From positions 30,268,592-30,332,591 of the forward strand of contig NC_052392.1 of NCBI RefSeq assembly GCF_009389715.1: a DNA stretch of 64,000 nucleotides, read 5' to 3'. Below are positions 44,985 through 55,869 of this stretch, one piece after another. The notes beneath the pieces were generated by a model. The model ran no database searches, was not told the origin of the DNA, and saw only the letters and a program-made list of their open reading frames with translations. This DNA is from Phoenix dactylifera (taxonomy: Eukaryota; Streptophyta; Magnoliopsida; Arecales; Arecaceae). The position numbers and the translations under genes were made by a program. How positions within the stretch are numbered: the stretch's first letter is position 1; each line of letters opens with the position of its first letter.

Positions 44985-46290
44985 ATTCTGGTAATTCCCT
45001 CAATATTTGGATCTAGGAAATTCTTCAGTTTATTGATGACGCTATTATTTTCTCCAAAGTTGATAAGAACTATATCTCCTCTAAAAATCATCCTCTATAG
45101 CTTTGAAGCTATGTCCAATTATCCATTAACTTTCCAAAAAGCTTTCTTTTGCCTATTGCTCTGGATGTTCCTCAATTGTTGGAGTATATGGCTTGGTTGA
45201 ACTGTCCTCTCCTCTTTCCCCATCAAGTACCTTGGGCTTCCTCTCAATGCCGGTAGACTCTAAGAAAGCTGACTGGGTGTCACTCATCCACAAGATGGAG
45301 TCTAGGCTAGTTGGTTGGGAAGGAAGGTTCTTATCATTTGGGGGTAGGCTTATCTTAGTAAATGTTGTCCTCTCTGCTATGCCGCTTTTTTATATGTCTT
45401 TCTTTAAACTAACTTCATGGGTAGTCAAAAGAGTTCATAGAATTCGGAGGGCCTTTCTTTGGAAAGGGCCTGACATGGTCAATGATTTGCATTGCAAAGT
45501 TAATAGGAAAAAAGCTTGAAGGTGAGCTTGGCATTAAGACTTGGAGGACTTTGACACTACTTTAGTAGCTAAATACGGTTGGAGATATCTAAAGGATGAT
45601 CAGGTCCCCCTGGAAAAGACTATTATCTTGTTTCTATTTCGAGAGGTGTAAACTTGTTGATTGCTGGAAGCCTAAGAGGAAATGCTCTGCTATCTTTAAT
45701 GTCATACTCTTCTCTTTGCAGTCCTTTTGGAATAGATCTTCTTTTGGAATCAAATGGGACTTGCTCTTATTGTTTGGGAAAAGTCCCTCTGAAGGTTAGA
45801 TGTTTCTTCTGGATGGTATTTCTTGACAAACTAAATGCTAAGAGAGACATTTTATGAAGAATGGGCAAGTCCCTTGGTAGCTATCCCTGTTGCTCTGATC
45901 CTTTAGAAACAGACACTCATCTCTTCCTATCTTATCACTTTGTCTCTGAAATGTGGAGCATTCTTTGCTTGCACCTAAATGTCCAAATGGTGATCTAAAG
46001 GACCTCTGTACCAAATTGATACCAGCTTGTTTCTCAAGGGACACTCATAATTCTGCTATGCTCATGCTAATTGTTGCTTTTCTTTGGTGCTGCTGGAAGG
46101 AGCGAAACAATCGAATCTTGCTGAATTGAAGTTCCTTACCTTCATCCACTATCTTCTCTGCTCTCAGCTTTGTTAACAGCTGGTCTATTCTCCTTGATCC
46201 TAAATTCCTTCTCGCTTTTAGCAAGCTGTGGGATTGTATTAGGAAGCCTCGAGGACCAGGTGTTTTCTCTTGAGACGAGCATGGATGATG
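44985..46290 (+). pseudogene. LINE retrotransposon relic: reverse transcriptase end and zinc-binding domain
   Basis: Plus-strand pieces follow plant LINE ORF2: LQFIDDAIIFSKV near 45020-45060 is the RT active-site block (canonical F/Y-A-D-D, here F-I-D-D), then LSINFPKS, then an intact run with KKADWVSLIHKMESRLVGW, EGRFLSFGGRLILVNVVLS, AMPLFYMSFFKL and RIRRAFLWKG (to about 45470). The zinc-binding domain follows with KVPLKVRCFFWMV, and CCSDPLETDTHLFLSY and SEMWSIL (to about 46000). Stops and frameshifts break it, and both the 5' half and a clear 3' end are missing. Confidence 0.85.
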
Positions 46291-46683
46291 CCTTCTTTTT
46301 GTTATTGTTGGTGTCTTGTGTTTTTTGTTTTGTTTTTTTTTTTTTTTGATGTAAAGGGAGGCAAAAAGATGTTGGTGTCTTGTGTGACTCTCTGAATGAG
46401 ATGAAGCTCTGCTACTCTGCTCTTCTTTTGGTGCAGTTCTTACAGAAGCAGACTATGATGGAACCACAAGCATTGGGATGATCCCAGGATCTTTTGTGCT
46501 ATTTGAGCCACCTTGTCAGGCTCTACTGAGTCTCTGTTGTTCTTTTTTTACTTCTTAGCGTGCTACTGTCTTTTTTGTTTTCTTGACTTTCACTGAGTCT
46601 TCCCCTTTCTTCTTTCTTTTGTATATTCCCTCTTCAATCATTCTAGATGTACATAAAACTTTTCTTCTTCCTTAATAATTGTT
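46291..46683. other. Intergenic, T-rich
   Basis: A poly-T run near 46332 and a GGTGTCTTGTGT phrase repeated at about 46310 and 46374. No gene seen. Confidence 0.4.
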
Positions 46684-46990
46684 CCTGTTGTGGGGGTTCT
46701 CCAATTTAGTCCCACATCGGCTGTTCAGCGGGAAGGTCTGTGCCATATAATGGGGGGCTCAATAACCCTTCCCTTAAGGAGGCGCCTTTTGTGGGGCAAA
46801 ACCGTGAGGCGCCGCTAACACCGGACCCAAAGCGGACAATACCTCCTGGAGGACACTTTCTCTTCTGCTGCTCGGCCGGTGGGTGTGGGCTCTGCTGGTG
46901 TCGGGGTGCAAATCCCGCATCACCAATATTGGTAGATCCGATCTGAAAACAAGTTAACCAGGCGCATTGCGCTCGATCATCATAAGTCAC
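46684..46990 (+). repeat. Retroelement-end-like repeat with CCCACATCGG word
   Basis: Contains TTAGTCCCACATCGGCTG, a GGCGCC inverted pair around TTTTGTGGGGCAAAACC, an AAAGCGGACAATACCTCC phrase and GGTGCAAATCCCGCATC. These words are familiar from short plant LTR-type or miniature retroelement ends. No coding and no clear target duplication; exact class uncertain. Confidence 0.5.
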
Positions 46991-47463
46991 ATTTGAGTTC
47001 TAGGATTGATGGCCAGCTCCAATTATATGATGGGCAAGTGGTCCTACTTATATTTTGTTCCACGTTGAGGCGAGGAACATGCCAGTTTTTAATTGAATGG
47101 TTTGTCTACTAAAGCTTCAACATCCATGTCGCAGTACACGACAAATGTGGTTATCTTTCATTGTTCTTTCTATGGAGAGAATAGCGCGCGCTAGGAGAGA
47201 GAATAAGTGTGCTGTCATTTATTATATTGTATAGATAATGTTCTGGTTAGTGGTTTTCCTAGTTGGAAATCAGAATTACCAAAGGATGGGATGGCTTTGT
47301 CTTCTCTCCCATGCCCCTTTCTGCTGTCATGTTGCATATGTGCACTTATTTAATCCATGGAGGTTAGAATTCTAACCAATTAAGAACTAAATGAAAGAAG
47401 CCAGTCAAAAAAAAAAAAAGAGTTAAAGAGTTAAAAAAAAGAAATAGCCCAGTATATTTTCTT
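46991..47463. other. Intergenic, nothing recognised
   Basis: No gene, known repeat or element end seen on either strand. Confidence 0.4.
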
Positions 47464-47466
47464 TTA

Positions 47467-47652
47467 AGATGTATTTGGTTCTCGTCGGGAATAGAGGTTG
47501 GGATTATATCTCGAGAGATTGAGATATTCCTATTTTTCTTCTGAAATTGAAATCGGAATGGGACTCCTCCTAACTAGACAGCTGGAATGAGAGCCACTTA
47601 TTTTCATTCCTATTCCAATTTCAGAGCTCAACTGCCCCAACCAAATATGCCA
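47467..47652. mobile_element. Possible PIF/Harbinger-type MITE
   Basis: A 186-bp interval bounded by TTA on each side (47464-47466 and 47653-47655). Ends read AGATGTATTTGGTT and, reverse complemented, TGGCATATTTGGTT. The interior has GAGAT/ATTCC words, including GGAATGGGACTCC and CATTCCTATTCC, typical of small plant PIF-type elements. The terminal match is imperfect. Confidence 0.45.
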
Positions 47653-47655
47653 TTA

Positions 47656-48050
47656 GATAATTTAATTTAGAGTTAACTAAAGGCCAAAGTGCTGCAGGTT
47701 GAGACTATACAACATGGTCATGCAATCAAACTATCATGTGAATTTGGAAAATTAAACAGGGATGCTAAAGATTAATATCTTAACTATCTCCATGGGATAT
47801 CAATTTAGCAAGATAGAAATAGAAGAGTACAATGTACTGAAATAATACTGCCTCATGTAAAGTAATTTAGTTAAAACAATATTACACATTAATCAATTTT
47901 GATTTTTCAGAATAAATTGTTTTTGATATTTTCTACTGATATATCCGAATATGCTTGCTTACACTAACTGAGATAATAAGATCATATTATGTATATAAAA
48001 GTTCTTAACAATTTAGCAATCAGTATTCAGCTGAAATCTCAACTTATGGA
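47656..48050. other. Intergenic, AT-rich
   Basis: No recognisable feature. Confidence 0.4.
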
Positions 48051-48059
48051 AATTATTCA

Positions 48060-49045
48060 GCCACAGCAGCATCCACATTCATGCATGACCATACTGCATG
48101 ATATGAGGTACAGAGTTTGAAGGGAGATGCTTGGAAGAAGCAAATAATGCATGGCTTTAAAGATATCTGATAAGAAACCTAAAATACCTGCACTTTGAGA
48201 ACAAGCAGCACCATCAAAACTAATTATGGGGGCCTCCATTGGACAGAATGACAAGGAGAGGGGACATGACGACCCAAGACACCCCAATGCCTGGTATTAA
48301 CCGTAGTAACATCAGACATATTGGCACAGTTGAACTCCAAAGCAAAGTCGAAAGGCCTTGTCAGAGACTTGAAGCAGCAAGTATGTGTTTGCCTTGAAAA
48401 ATTCTCATTCCTTGTGCTCCAAATGATTCACCTGACATAAAGTAAAGCAGCTAAAAGTACCATCAGAAATATTACTGGTAATAAGCTGCAACAAATCATC
48501 AAAAGAGGATGGTAGCATTGGACTATAAGTCGATATAGCAGTGAACTCCCATACAGACCTTGCAAAGTATCCTGCAGGAGATGATTAACACCTTCACCTA
48601 AGTTAAGAGATAGATCACCTAAAATATGTGGAGAATAAAGCGACCTCCGGCTAGCAATTATGTCATTACAAGGAATGAGCTTTCAGCTTAGTTTCCACCA
48701 AAACAAAAAAAAAAACAAAAGAAAAAAAAGAAAGTGCACCCTTGGAGCAACATTGCATTTCCAAGTCCATGTGAACCCTGCTGGAGATATTAGAGAAAAG
48801 AGTTCTTTTGCAACTTGTAACAAGTGATTATAAACAGATTTAGAGGAATCTTTTTGGAAAAATTAGTCCCCCTAACAAGATGATCAGCTGTTAGAATGAT
48901 AGGAATAGGCATGGGTAGTATTGGACTTGGCAATCTTTTTGAGGAAATATACATAGCATCAATTTCCTGTACATCCCAACTTCCATGATGAGTGGAATGA
49001 TGAGAAAAATATGAGATTAGTATTGTCATGAGCCAAAACCTCATC
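48060..49045 (-). pseudogene. LINE retrotransposon relic: zinc-binding and start of RNase H region
   Basis: On the minus strand, broken pieces give NVAPRVHFL and WWKLS (zinc-binding domain, about 48765-48690), NDIIASRRSLYSPHILGD and EGVNHLLQDT (about 48670-48575), IIWSTRNE (near 48420), then WRPP and ISFDGAACSQSAGILGF (about 48240-48180), the start of an RNase H-like domain. An A/T-rich expansion splits the FLWW motif. Many stops; both ends are missing. It is the third LINE relic here and not an obvious copy of the others. Confidence 0.65.
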
Positions 49046-49145
49046 CAAAAAGATTAGCCAGAATATATTATTTATATTTTTTGGTCCTATATAAGTATCC
49101 AAGATCTACTAAGTATAATGCCGATATGGGACTGAATATATGCCT
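49046..49145 (+). repeat. Dispersed repeat copy B
   Basis: Related to 32985-33090. Contains TATAAGTATCCAAGATCTAC and CCGATATGGGACTGAATATA, the opposite-strand form of the AGTCCCACATCGG word at about 46715. Confidence 0.5.
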
Positions 49146-51559
49146 GCACAGATTCTTACAAGTATCAACTTCGAATATGTACATAGGAACAAGCTGGATC
49201 CAATAACCCATCTAGACCATCAATATAGGCAGTCTGATGACAAGTAGAGAGCCGGATGACTAAGCATCATTTCGGAGTCTAACGTCCACGCCGAGAGCCT
49301 TAAAATTTTTGGATAGCACGTACCACTCTGGTCCATAAGCTTTGGAAATTAACCATGAACGCATAATGCCTACTACTCACTCTAGGAAGACTGCTACACC
49401 ATCTCTCTAAGCTAAACACAAAACATCCCAGGCTACCAAGTGAAGCTGTTTTTGATCCTTGAATTGCTCCATACAGAAGCATGAATTAATCTCTTGATGC
49501 TATCAATTACCTTGCAAGGGACTAAATAGTCTCCCATCAGAAAAATGGAGTTTACATTAGAACATATTTAGCTGAAGCAATTCTCTCGGTGATTTTTAAC
49601 CCCTACAGAGAGGTCTGGATAGGATCAAGGAGTGAGAAGCTATATCATAAAGCCGAATCATACACTAAACTTTCGGAGGGTTTAACCTATGCATACAATA
49701 TCTGATTGACATCCTTTACTTTTTTCTGAGATAGGGTTATTTTTTTTCAAGATTTAGATCACGGAACTACCTTATAAAAATGCAGCGTATTGAGTGACCA
49801 GGACCAAATTTTTCATTATTTGGGCCTCGAAATTGCCTAATCAAAAACAAAAATTCCTTTTTCAGGAAAGTTTGATCGGGTATATCTTTTAATTCAAAAA
49901 GAATGAGATAACGCAACTAAAAACAAAATTAATGTATAAGTTGAGATGTATATTTATAAAATTTTAGCTTTTTATAATTATTTTTACTAGTTTTGTCTAT
50001 TTTGGAAAAGCTATATTTTTTTTAAAATAAAAAAGGAATCTTGACATTAATTGTGCGAGGACAGATCTTAATAGAGGCTTTGTAACTCTGTTTTAGGAGT
50101 ATATTAATAAAAGAAAAAGAGATCTAGAAATTATTTTTATCAATTTTATATTTTTAAACTTTTTAAAATATTTGAGTCGAGTTGGTTGAAGAAATTTCTT
50201 TCTTTCTGTAAGATTGGATCATCCAGCTAATGATAATGCCTCCCATTTCCACCTATCAAGTTTTTTTTTTCTGAATTATGGTAATTAATGGCGACCAATC
50301 AGCTAAGCAGAGCCTATTGACCAATAATGGATTCGCAAGATAACTCCACACATTGTTAATATTGATGAAGGAGTATAATTTGAGTACATGACTAATACAA
50401 ATATACTAGTTTAGAATTCTTCGAACAGTTTGACTCTGAATTACCTGAATAAAGAGTGAGTGGGAGCCCTTTTGCTGAAACAAAAGAGTTGAGTCTGAAA
50501 GCACATTTAGGTTGGCTGCAGCCTGCAGAGAAGCAAAATTAGAGTAAGTGCGCTTGGTAATCAGGTTTAGGTATGGAATTTGTAAGATATTCCGAATAGA
50601 GTGCGGCATCTTACAAAGAAGTCCTTGTTACTTTGGTTAAAGACAAAAACGACATACTTTTCAGAAGAAAAAAAAATCATGATTCTAGCAGGATATTTTT
50701 TATAAATATATTCTTTAAATTACCATGTGGTAATTTTTTATTTGTCACGTCACCTTTCCATTATGAACACTTGTTACCAAAACTATCATCTTCCCTATTC
50801 ATTTAGCCCAACTAGAAGAGAGTAATAGTGGAGTCTTATGATAGTTAAATTTAGAGAAAGAGAGAGAGAGAGAGAGGAGAAGATTCACACATGATGGCTA
50901 TGGAAAGATTTAGAATAGCATAAGGGGGCTAAGAACGAATCAGTTGCAAGTTACTAAATTATGCAAATGATAAGAGGCCACAAAATAAGGGTTAGATTTA
51001 TGCTAGAAGACAAGTTCGAGTCTAACCACGCTATGACTCCAAGAAATCCTCTCCTCTCCTTCATTGAAATGGTTAATGAGTTCTCTAGCTTGGGAATATC
51101 AGTTCTGCAAATAACATGGTCAGTAATTATGAATAAGAAAGATGTATGCCAATGGAAATGTCAAAAAGAAAATAATGATCAATGATGAATCAGCATATCA
51201 TCAATAATCTTTGCTTGCAGATGAAGTCAATTCCATGGATCACAAAAGAGTATCTATCAGCCTTGCTGGGATCAAATAAAGTTGCGCTATATTTTAAGAT
51301 TTTATAGACACTTACAATGTTAAGAGCTTATTGCCACAAAAGTAGTTACAAGTTGCATTTTTTGAAAAAGAAACAAAAGTAATTCCAAATCATGACCAAC
51401 ATATAAGATACGCACTGATTGGGGAATCAAATACATCAAATTATCTTTGGGTTAAAACTCAAAGCTAAAACCAATTGGTTATGAATATTGTCTTGGTGTT
51501 AGTTTACTAACTTTGAACGGCAAGCATTTCTTTCTTTCTGTCTTTCTAAGTAGAAGAGG
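49146..51559. other. Intergenic, nothing recognised
   Basis: AT-rich. A GA run lies near 50860-50876. No coding frame with family resemblance. Confidence 0.4.
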
Positions 51560-51567
51560 TCTATAGA
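51560..51567. repeat. Target site duplication, left (hAT MITE)
   Basis: TCTATAGA, repeated exactly at 52018-52025. The word is itself a palindrome. Confidence 0.85.
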
Positions 51568-52017
51568 TAGGGGTGGCAATCAAGTTGGGTTGGGTCAGAT
51601 TATGGTCGAGCTGGATACAGGTTGGGTCAAAAATTCATCAACCTAAATCCGACATGTTCATTAAACTATCAAAATTTCAAATCTAAATCCAAAACCTGAC
51701 CCGATCCATATAACCCATTTATTAAATAGGTTAAACAGGTTAGACGGTTTTAAACAGGTTAAACAGATTAAGTGGATTGGGTTAAATAGGTTTAAACAGG
51801 TTAAACGAGTCGGGTCATAACCTGACCCAATTATTAAACAGGTTAAAACAAGTTAAATAAGTCAAAGTTTTAAATTTGAACCCAGCTCACTTAATAAACA
51901 GGTTTAGATAGGTCGGCAAATTTATAACCTAAACATATTTATGCCAAACCTAAATTTATTTAAAGCAAATCGTTCGCAGATCAGGTTGACGGATCGAATC
52001 ATAAATTACCATCCCTA
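51568..52017. mobile_element. hAT-type MITE, 450 bp
   Basis: Left end TAGGGGTGGCAAT and right end (reverse complement) TAGGGATGGTAAT match at 11 of 13 positions, with perfect 8-bp duplications. The interior is a chain of GGTTAAACAGG / GGTTTAAACAGG words plus GGGTCAGA and CTGACCC pairs. No coding. Confidence 0.9.
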
Positions 52018-52025
52018 TCTATAGA
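52018..52025. repeat. Target site duplication, right (hAT MITE)
   Basis: TCTATAGA, identical to 51560-51567. Confidence 0.85.
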
Positions 52026-53224
52026 TAATGCATGTATTATACTATTATACAACAAGAGGTGGCCCCGACCTCAAATTACTCCTAACCATCAAATCCTCAT
52101 AAAAGCAGCACGAAACCTAGTTTATTTGGCCAAAAAGCCAAAAGCTTTATCGATTTGGATTGCTTGTACCTTCATATAGAAGTAAGATGCCAACCGAATA
52201 AATTAGTATAATATACTAGTGATTTGTATTTGATTTATGTTTAATCTTCTCTTCACATTAACTTTGGCCGAAGTTTCTCCTTTGCATTTCATGGACTTCT
52301 TTGACAAAAATCTGCTAGCAGCTTAGACAATCAATACTTGTCCCTGCTAACAACTTCTAGCAAAGTGGTCAAGTAAGGATACATCTGCTGCATAATTTAG
52401 TTGTATTGTTTATTGAGAGAAAGGGAGACCCATCTTTACTCTAATTACCTAGGCTCACTACCTAAAGTTCCAGTTGCTAAGCGGTGGGATATGACCAAAT
52501 TTATAAATTATCATGACTAATATATAACATAGAATGTTTATTGATGTAACTATGTTAGTATTTGAGTCTCCAAACAGAGTCATAGCTGAGTATTTTTATA
52601 ATTTTATGCCACATCCCTCAGACCATAGCTTAAACTAAGGCCTTAAGTCATTGCGCAATCACATTGCTGGCCCCACAAGCAGAAGCCTGAGACGCATTTC
52701 TAGATTACTTTTCTTGGACTAGCAAGCTCTCGCTATGGCACGCCATGCCACGACACAGCACAAACCTCCTAAGCTGAAAGCAGACATGTAGTTGTTGGCA
52801 AATCAAATTCACGTAACCCCAAAATTTTTGCAGTGGTTGTTGGTAAATCAAATCGACAAAGCAAGCCATAAGTGTCAGGCAGTGGTTGGAAGGCCTAAAA
52901 TGTCTCCCATAACCCCCTTTAATTATTAAGCAAGGAAAGGTGTCATGGGATGCTGGTTAATTATATAAAAAAATGTCAAGAACTTCATCAACAAGCTTGA
53001 GTTGCACCAATCTTCTATGTCATGTTGGCATTGAGTAACTTTTCAAGAGAGTAGTTGTAGCATTACTCAACTTAAATTCATAGTGAACAATCCGAACAAA
53101 TAAAGCTTAAGCCAACAAGATTTGAGAAGCCTTATGTTATGGGCTCTATTTATGATGGAACTCTACAAAATCATTATATGTTATTTCTATTTTTCATCCA
53201 ACTTGAATAAGTAAAATTCAAACA
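52026..53224. other. Intergenic, nothing recognised
   Basis: No gene or repeat that I can name. Confidence 0.4.
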
Positions 53225-53642
53225 TAGGGTTAGCAAAGTGTAATCCGATCCATCAACCTGACTTGTGTTCGATTTATAATAAGCAGTTTGAGTTTGGGCT
53301 TAACAGATTCAGATCATAAATGAATTGACCTATTTAAACTGTTTAATAATCGGATTAGGTTCAAGTTCCGACCTCTTGACCTATTTAATCTATTTAATAA
53401 TCAGATCGAATTAGGTTAAGTAGGTCACATGTTTATTAAACAGGTTAACAAGTTAATAAATCATGTAGGTCATATAGGTTAAGCTAGTTACTTATTTATT
53501 AAATAGGGTCGGATGACTTGTTTATTGAACATGGCAGGTTCAAATTTTAATTTGTGACTTGTTTAATAGGCAGATTAGATTCAAGTTTGAAATTTTCTAA
53601 TCCAACCCGTATTTGATCCGACCGACATAATTACCACCCCTA
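53225..53642. mobile_element. Older hAT-type MITE of the same family
   Basis: Left end TAGGGTTAGCAAAGTG, right end (reverse complement) TAGGGGTGGTAATTATG. The interior repeats the ATTTATTAAACAGG, AGGTTAA and TTTAATAATCGGATTAGG words of the 51568 element. Flanks TTCAAACA and AATAAATA agree at only 4 of 8 positions, so the duplication has decayed or one end is shifted. Confidence 0.65.
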
Positions 53643-55600
53643 AATAAATAACGATCATCAAACAATGATACTAATTTTTAATTATTATCTATTATTTTCT
53701 GTTATACTAGGTATTGGTAGCTGTAACAAAACAGTCATATTTTACTCTCATGTGGGGCAAAATTGTGTGAATAACCGTTACTATTTTTGTTATAATAGTA
53801 AATAAATATTTTTCCGACCAAAAAAAAATGGAAGGTAACACCATCGCCATAACGGCCGTTAACCAGCACCAAGCCCGGGACTCGGGTCGGGTGCTCCGCG
53901 CGCGCCGAACCAAGCCGGTGTCTGCCACTTCCGCCCGACAACTCCTCTCTCTCTTTCTACTTCTTTCTTCTCTCCTCTCTCTGTGTAAAAAGGAGCGTGG
54001 GCCCCTGGGCCCATTCTCACATGCCCCCATGTGTTGGCCCACGACGGCGGCTCTATCATGAGCTGGGAGGTGACCAGATCCACTTAAATCTTTATTTATT
54101 CTTACTAATTATAGTTTATTACTTAATCAATGGAACAAGTGAGCGTTTCTAATGAATTATTTATTAATTAAGTAATGGAAAAGGTTAATTGTGTGTCAGA
54201 GTGATGTCTCCCTGGCGGCCCACCATCACCGTCTGATCCGGCTGCCGCGTTGGAGGTATCAACACCCTTCAATCCATGAGCTTCTTCCTTGTGTATACGT
54301 GTGTGTTTGAGTTCCCAAGGAATCTGACAGCGTCCCACTTCCGCCGTGCACGGATTTCCGAGGTGGAGGAGGTGGAGAGAGAAAGAGGGTCAGGAGACTT
54401 CCGACGGACCGCTCTGACTCGATATTTGTGCGTGAGACGGAATGCATCTTGGTTGCCAAGCAGACATGCTAAATTCCTTCGCCATGCTAGCCTTTGTGTG
54501 CATTGAAGGGACATTTTAGGATGGATTGAAATAGAAATCAAAATAAACATATTATTCAATATATTTAATTTATGGCTGAAATCGAAATCGAAATTAAAAT
54601 AAATTTGAATAGGAGAATCTGAACATTCATTCATTTCCATTTCAATCTAAAGCCTAAATCATTCGAATCAAACTTGCCCTAAATGTTTTAGATTTCTATT
54701 TAGTCATGTAGTTAATTCGTTCTTTTTTTTTCTAATGGTCGAGCAAGATCCAAGTATACATTGATTTAGACTACATAATCGGCGTTGGATGTGCGGTCAT
54801 TTTGTACTTATGTCTAACTATTTAACATATTGGATTGGATCAAGTCGTTTTTCACGTTATCTCTAATCAGCGTCCATATCTAATTGACTTAGATTTGAGT
54901 CTAATTAGAATCGAAGTTGATTCAGATTTGACCTAAGTCAATATTAGCTGCATAATTTACACCTAAATCTCTTACATTCCTTTGATGGCTAGACTTGAAG
55001 AGGGCTATAATCAAGTTTTGTTCGAATAGCTTTCTTTTAGAAGATAAATATATTCTTTTGATTGGATTCATGTCTAATAGTCCTAGAATTAAACTTGATT
55101 GGGTTAGTGATCTTTATGCCAGTGCAAGACTAGGACTCCACTTGCATGCTTGTACTTTAAGTTTGGATCAAATCCGAATAGGGGTGGATGAAGTTGGATC
55201 TGGGTGCGCTTGGTTGCATGAGATTTTGTAATGTCATAGTTAATATTTTGGTAGGACAAAAAGTGCTCTGCTGTAACTGTTATGTAAATGTCAAGGACTC
55301 ACATGAGGACATGGTGGATTTGTTTCAGCCACTGCGAGAACCAACAAACCACACATTTTTTTTGAACTTTATAATGCCCATGAAAAGGTTTATAATGTTG
55401 GCATTTTATTACTGAACTCTTTATTGATGCCCCAAAAGCCTTCCTCGCCTTCCCAAAGCTGTAACTTTTTTTTTTTTGGAGAGAGAGAGAGAGTTCTATG
55501 TGTGTCGTGTTGCCTTCTATTTTTTATGGGAGTAAAGGGATGGTGAGTTCGGTTCAGGCCTAAATTCTTCTCGGGATTGGGTCCTTAGTTTTTACCCAAT
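53643..55600. other. Intergenic, with a GC-rich island at 53850-54440
   Basis: 53850-54070 and 54200-54440 are rich in CG dinucleotides and CT runs and look like promoter or leader sequence, but no gene downstream could be read. 55480-55495 is a short GA run. The rest is AT-rich. Confidence 0.4.
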
Positions 55601-55632
55601 CCCACGAACCCCTTCCTTTTTCTCTCCTCATC

Positions 55633-55639
55633 TATAAAT
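55633..55639 (+). promoter_or_regulatory. TATA box of MIR396
   Basis: TATAAAT in a pyrimidine-rich setting, 150 bp before the mature microRNA. It would place the primary transcript start near 55665. Confidence 0.6.
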
Positions 55640-55770
55640 TGACCTACTATCCTCTTCACTTCCTCTAAGCCCACAAAACCATAGCCTTAGGTCATGACTC
55701 CCCAACTTCCTCCTCTTCTAATCTTCTCCCTCTCCTCCCCTCCCCCCCCTCCCTCTCTCTCTAGATGGCC

Positions 55771-55869
55771 CTCTTTGTAGTCTTCCACAGCTTTCTTGAA
55801 CTGCATCCATCCTTGTAAGGTAGGGGCTTCGAATTGCAGTTCAATAAAGCTGTGGGAAATTACAGAGAG
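55771..55869 (+). ncRNA. MIR396: MIR396 precursor hairpin
   Basis: The 5' arm at 55783-55803 reads TTCCACAGCTTTCTTGAAC followed by TG, identical to the conserved miR396a. The 3' arm at 55839-55859 begins GTTCAATAAAGCTGTGGG, the usual star strand. Bases flanking the mature strand pair too: CTCTTTGTAG on the left with TTACAGAGAG on the right. The loop is about 35 nt. The known targets of miR396 are GROWTH-REGULATING FACTOR mRNAs; the gene thus limits cell proliferation in leaves and flowers. No protein frame overlaps it in a meaningful way. The call rests on the exact 21-nt match plus foldback. Confidence 0.95.

Noticed and set aside
54995-55231. 78-codon plus-strand frame upstream of MIR396
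   Set aside because: Low-complexity intergenic translation with no start context and no known domain.
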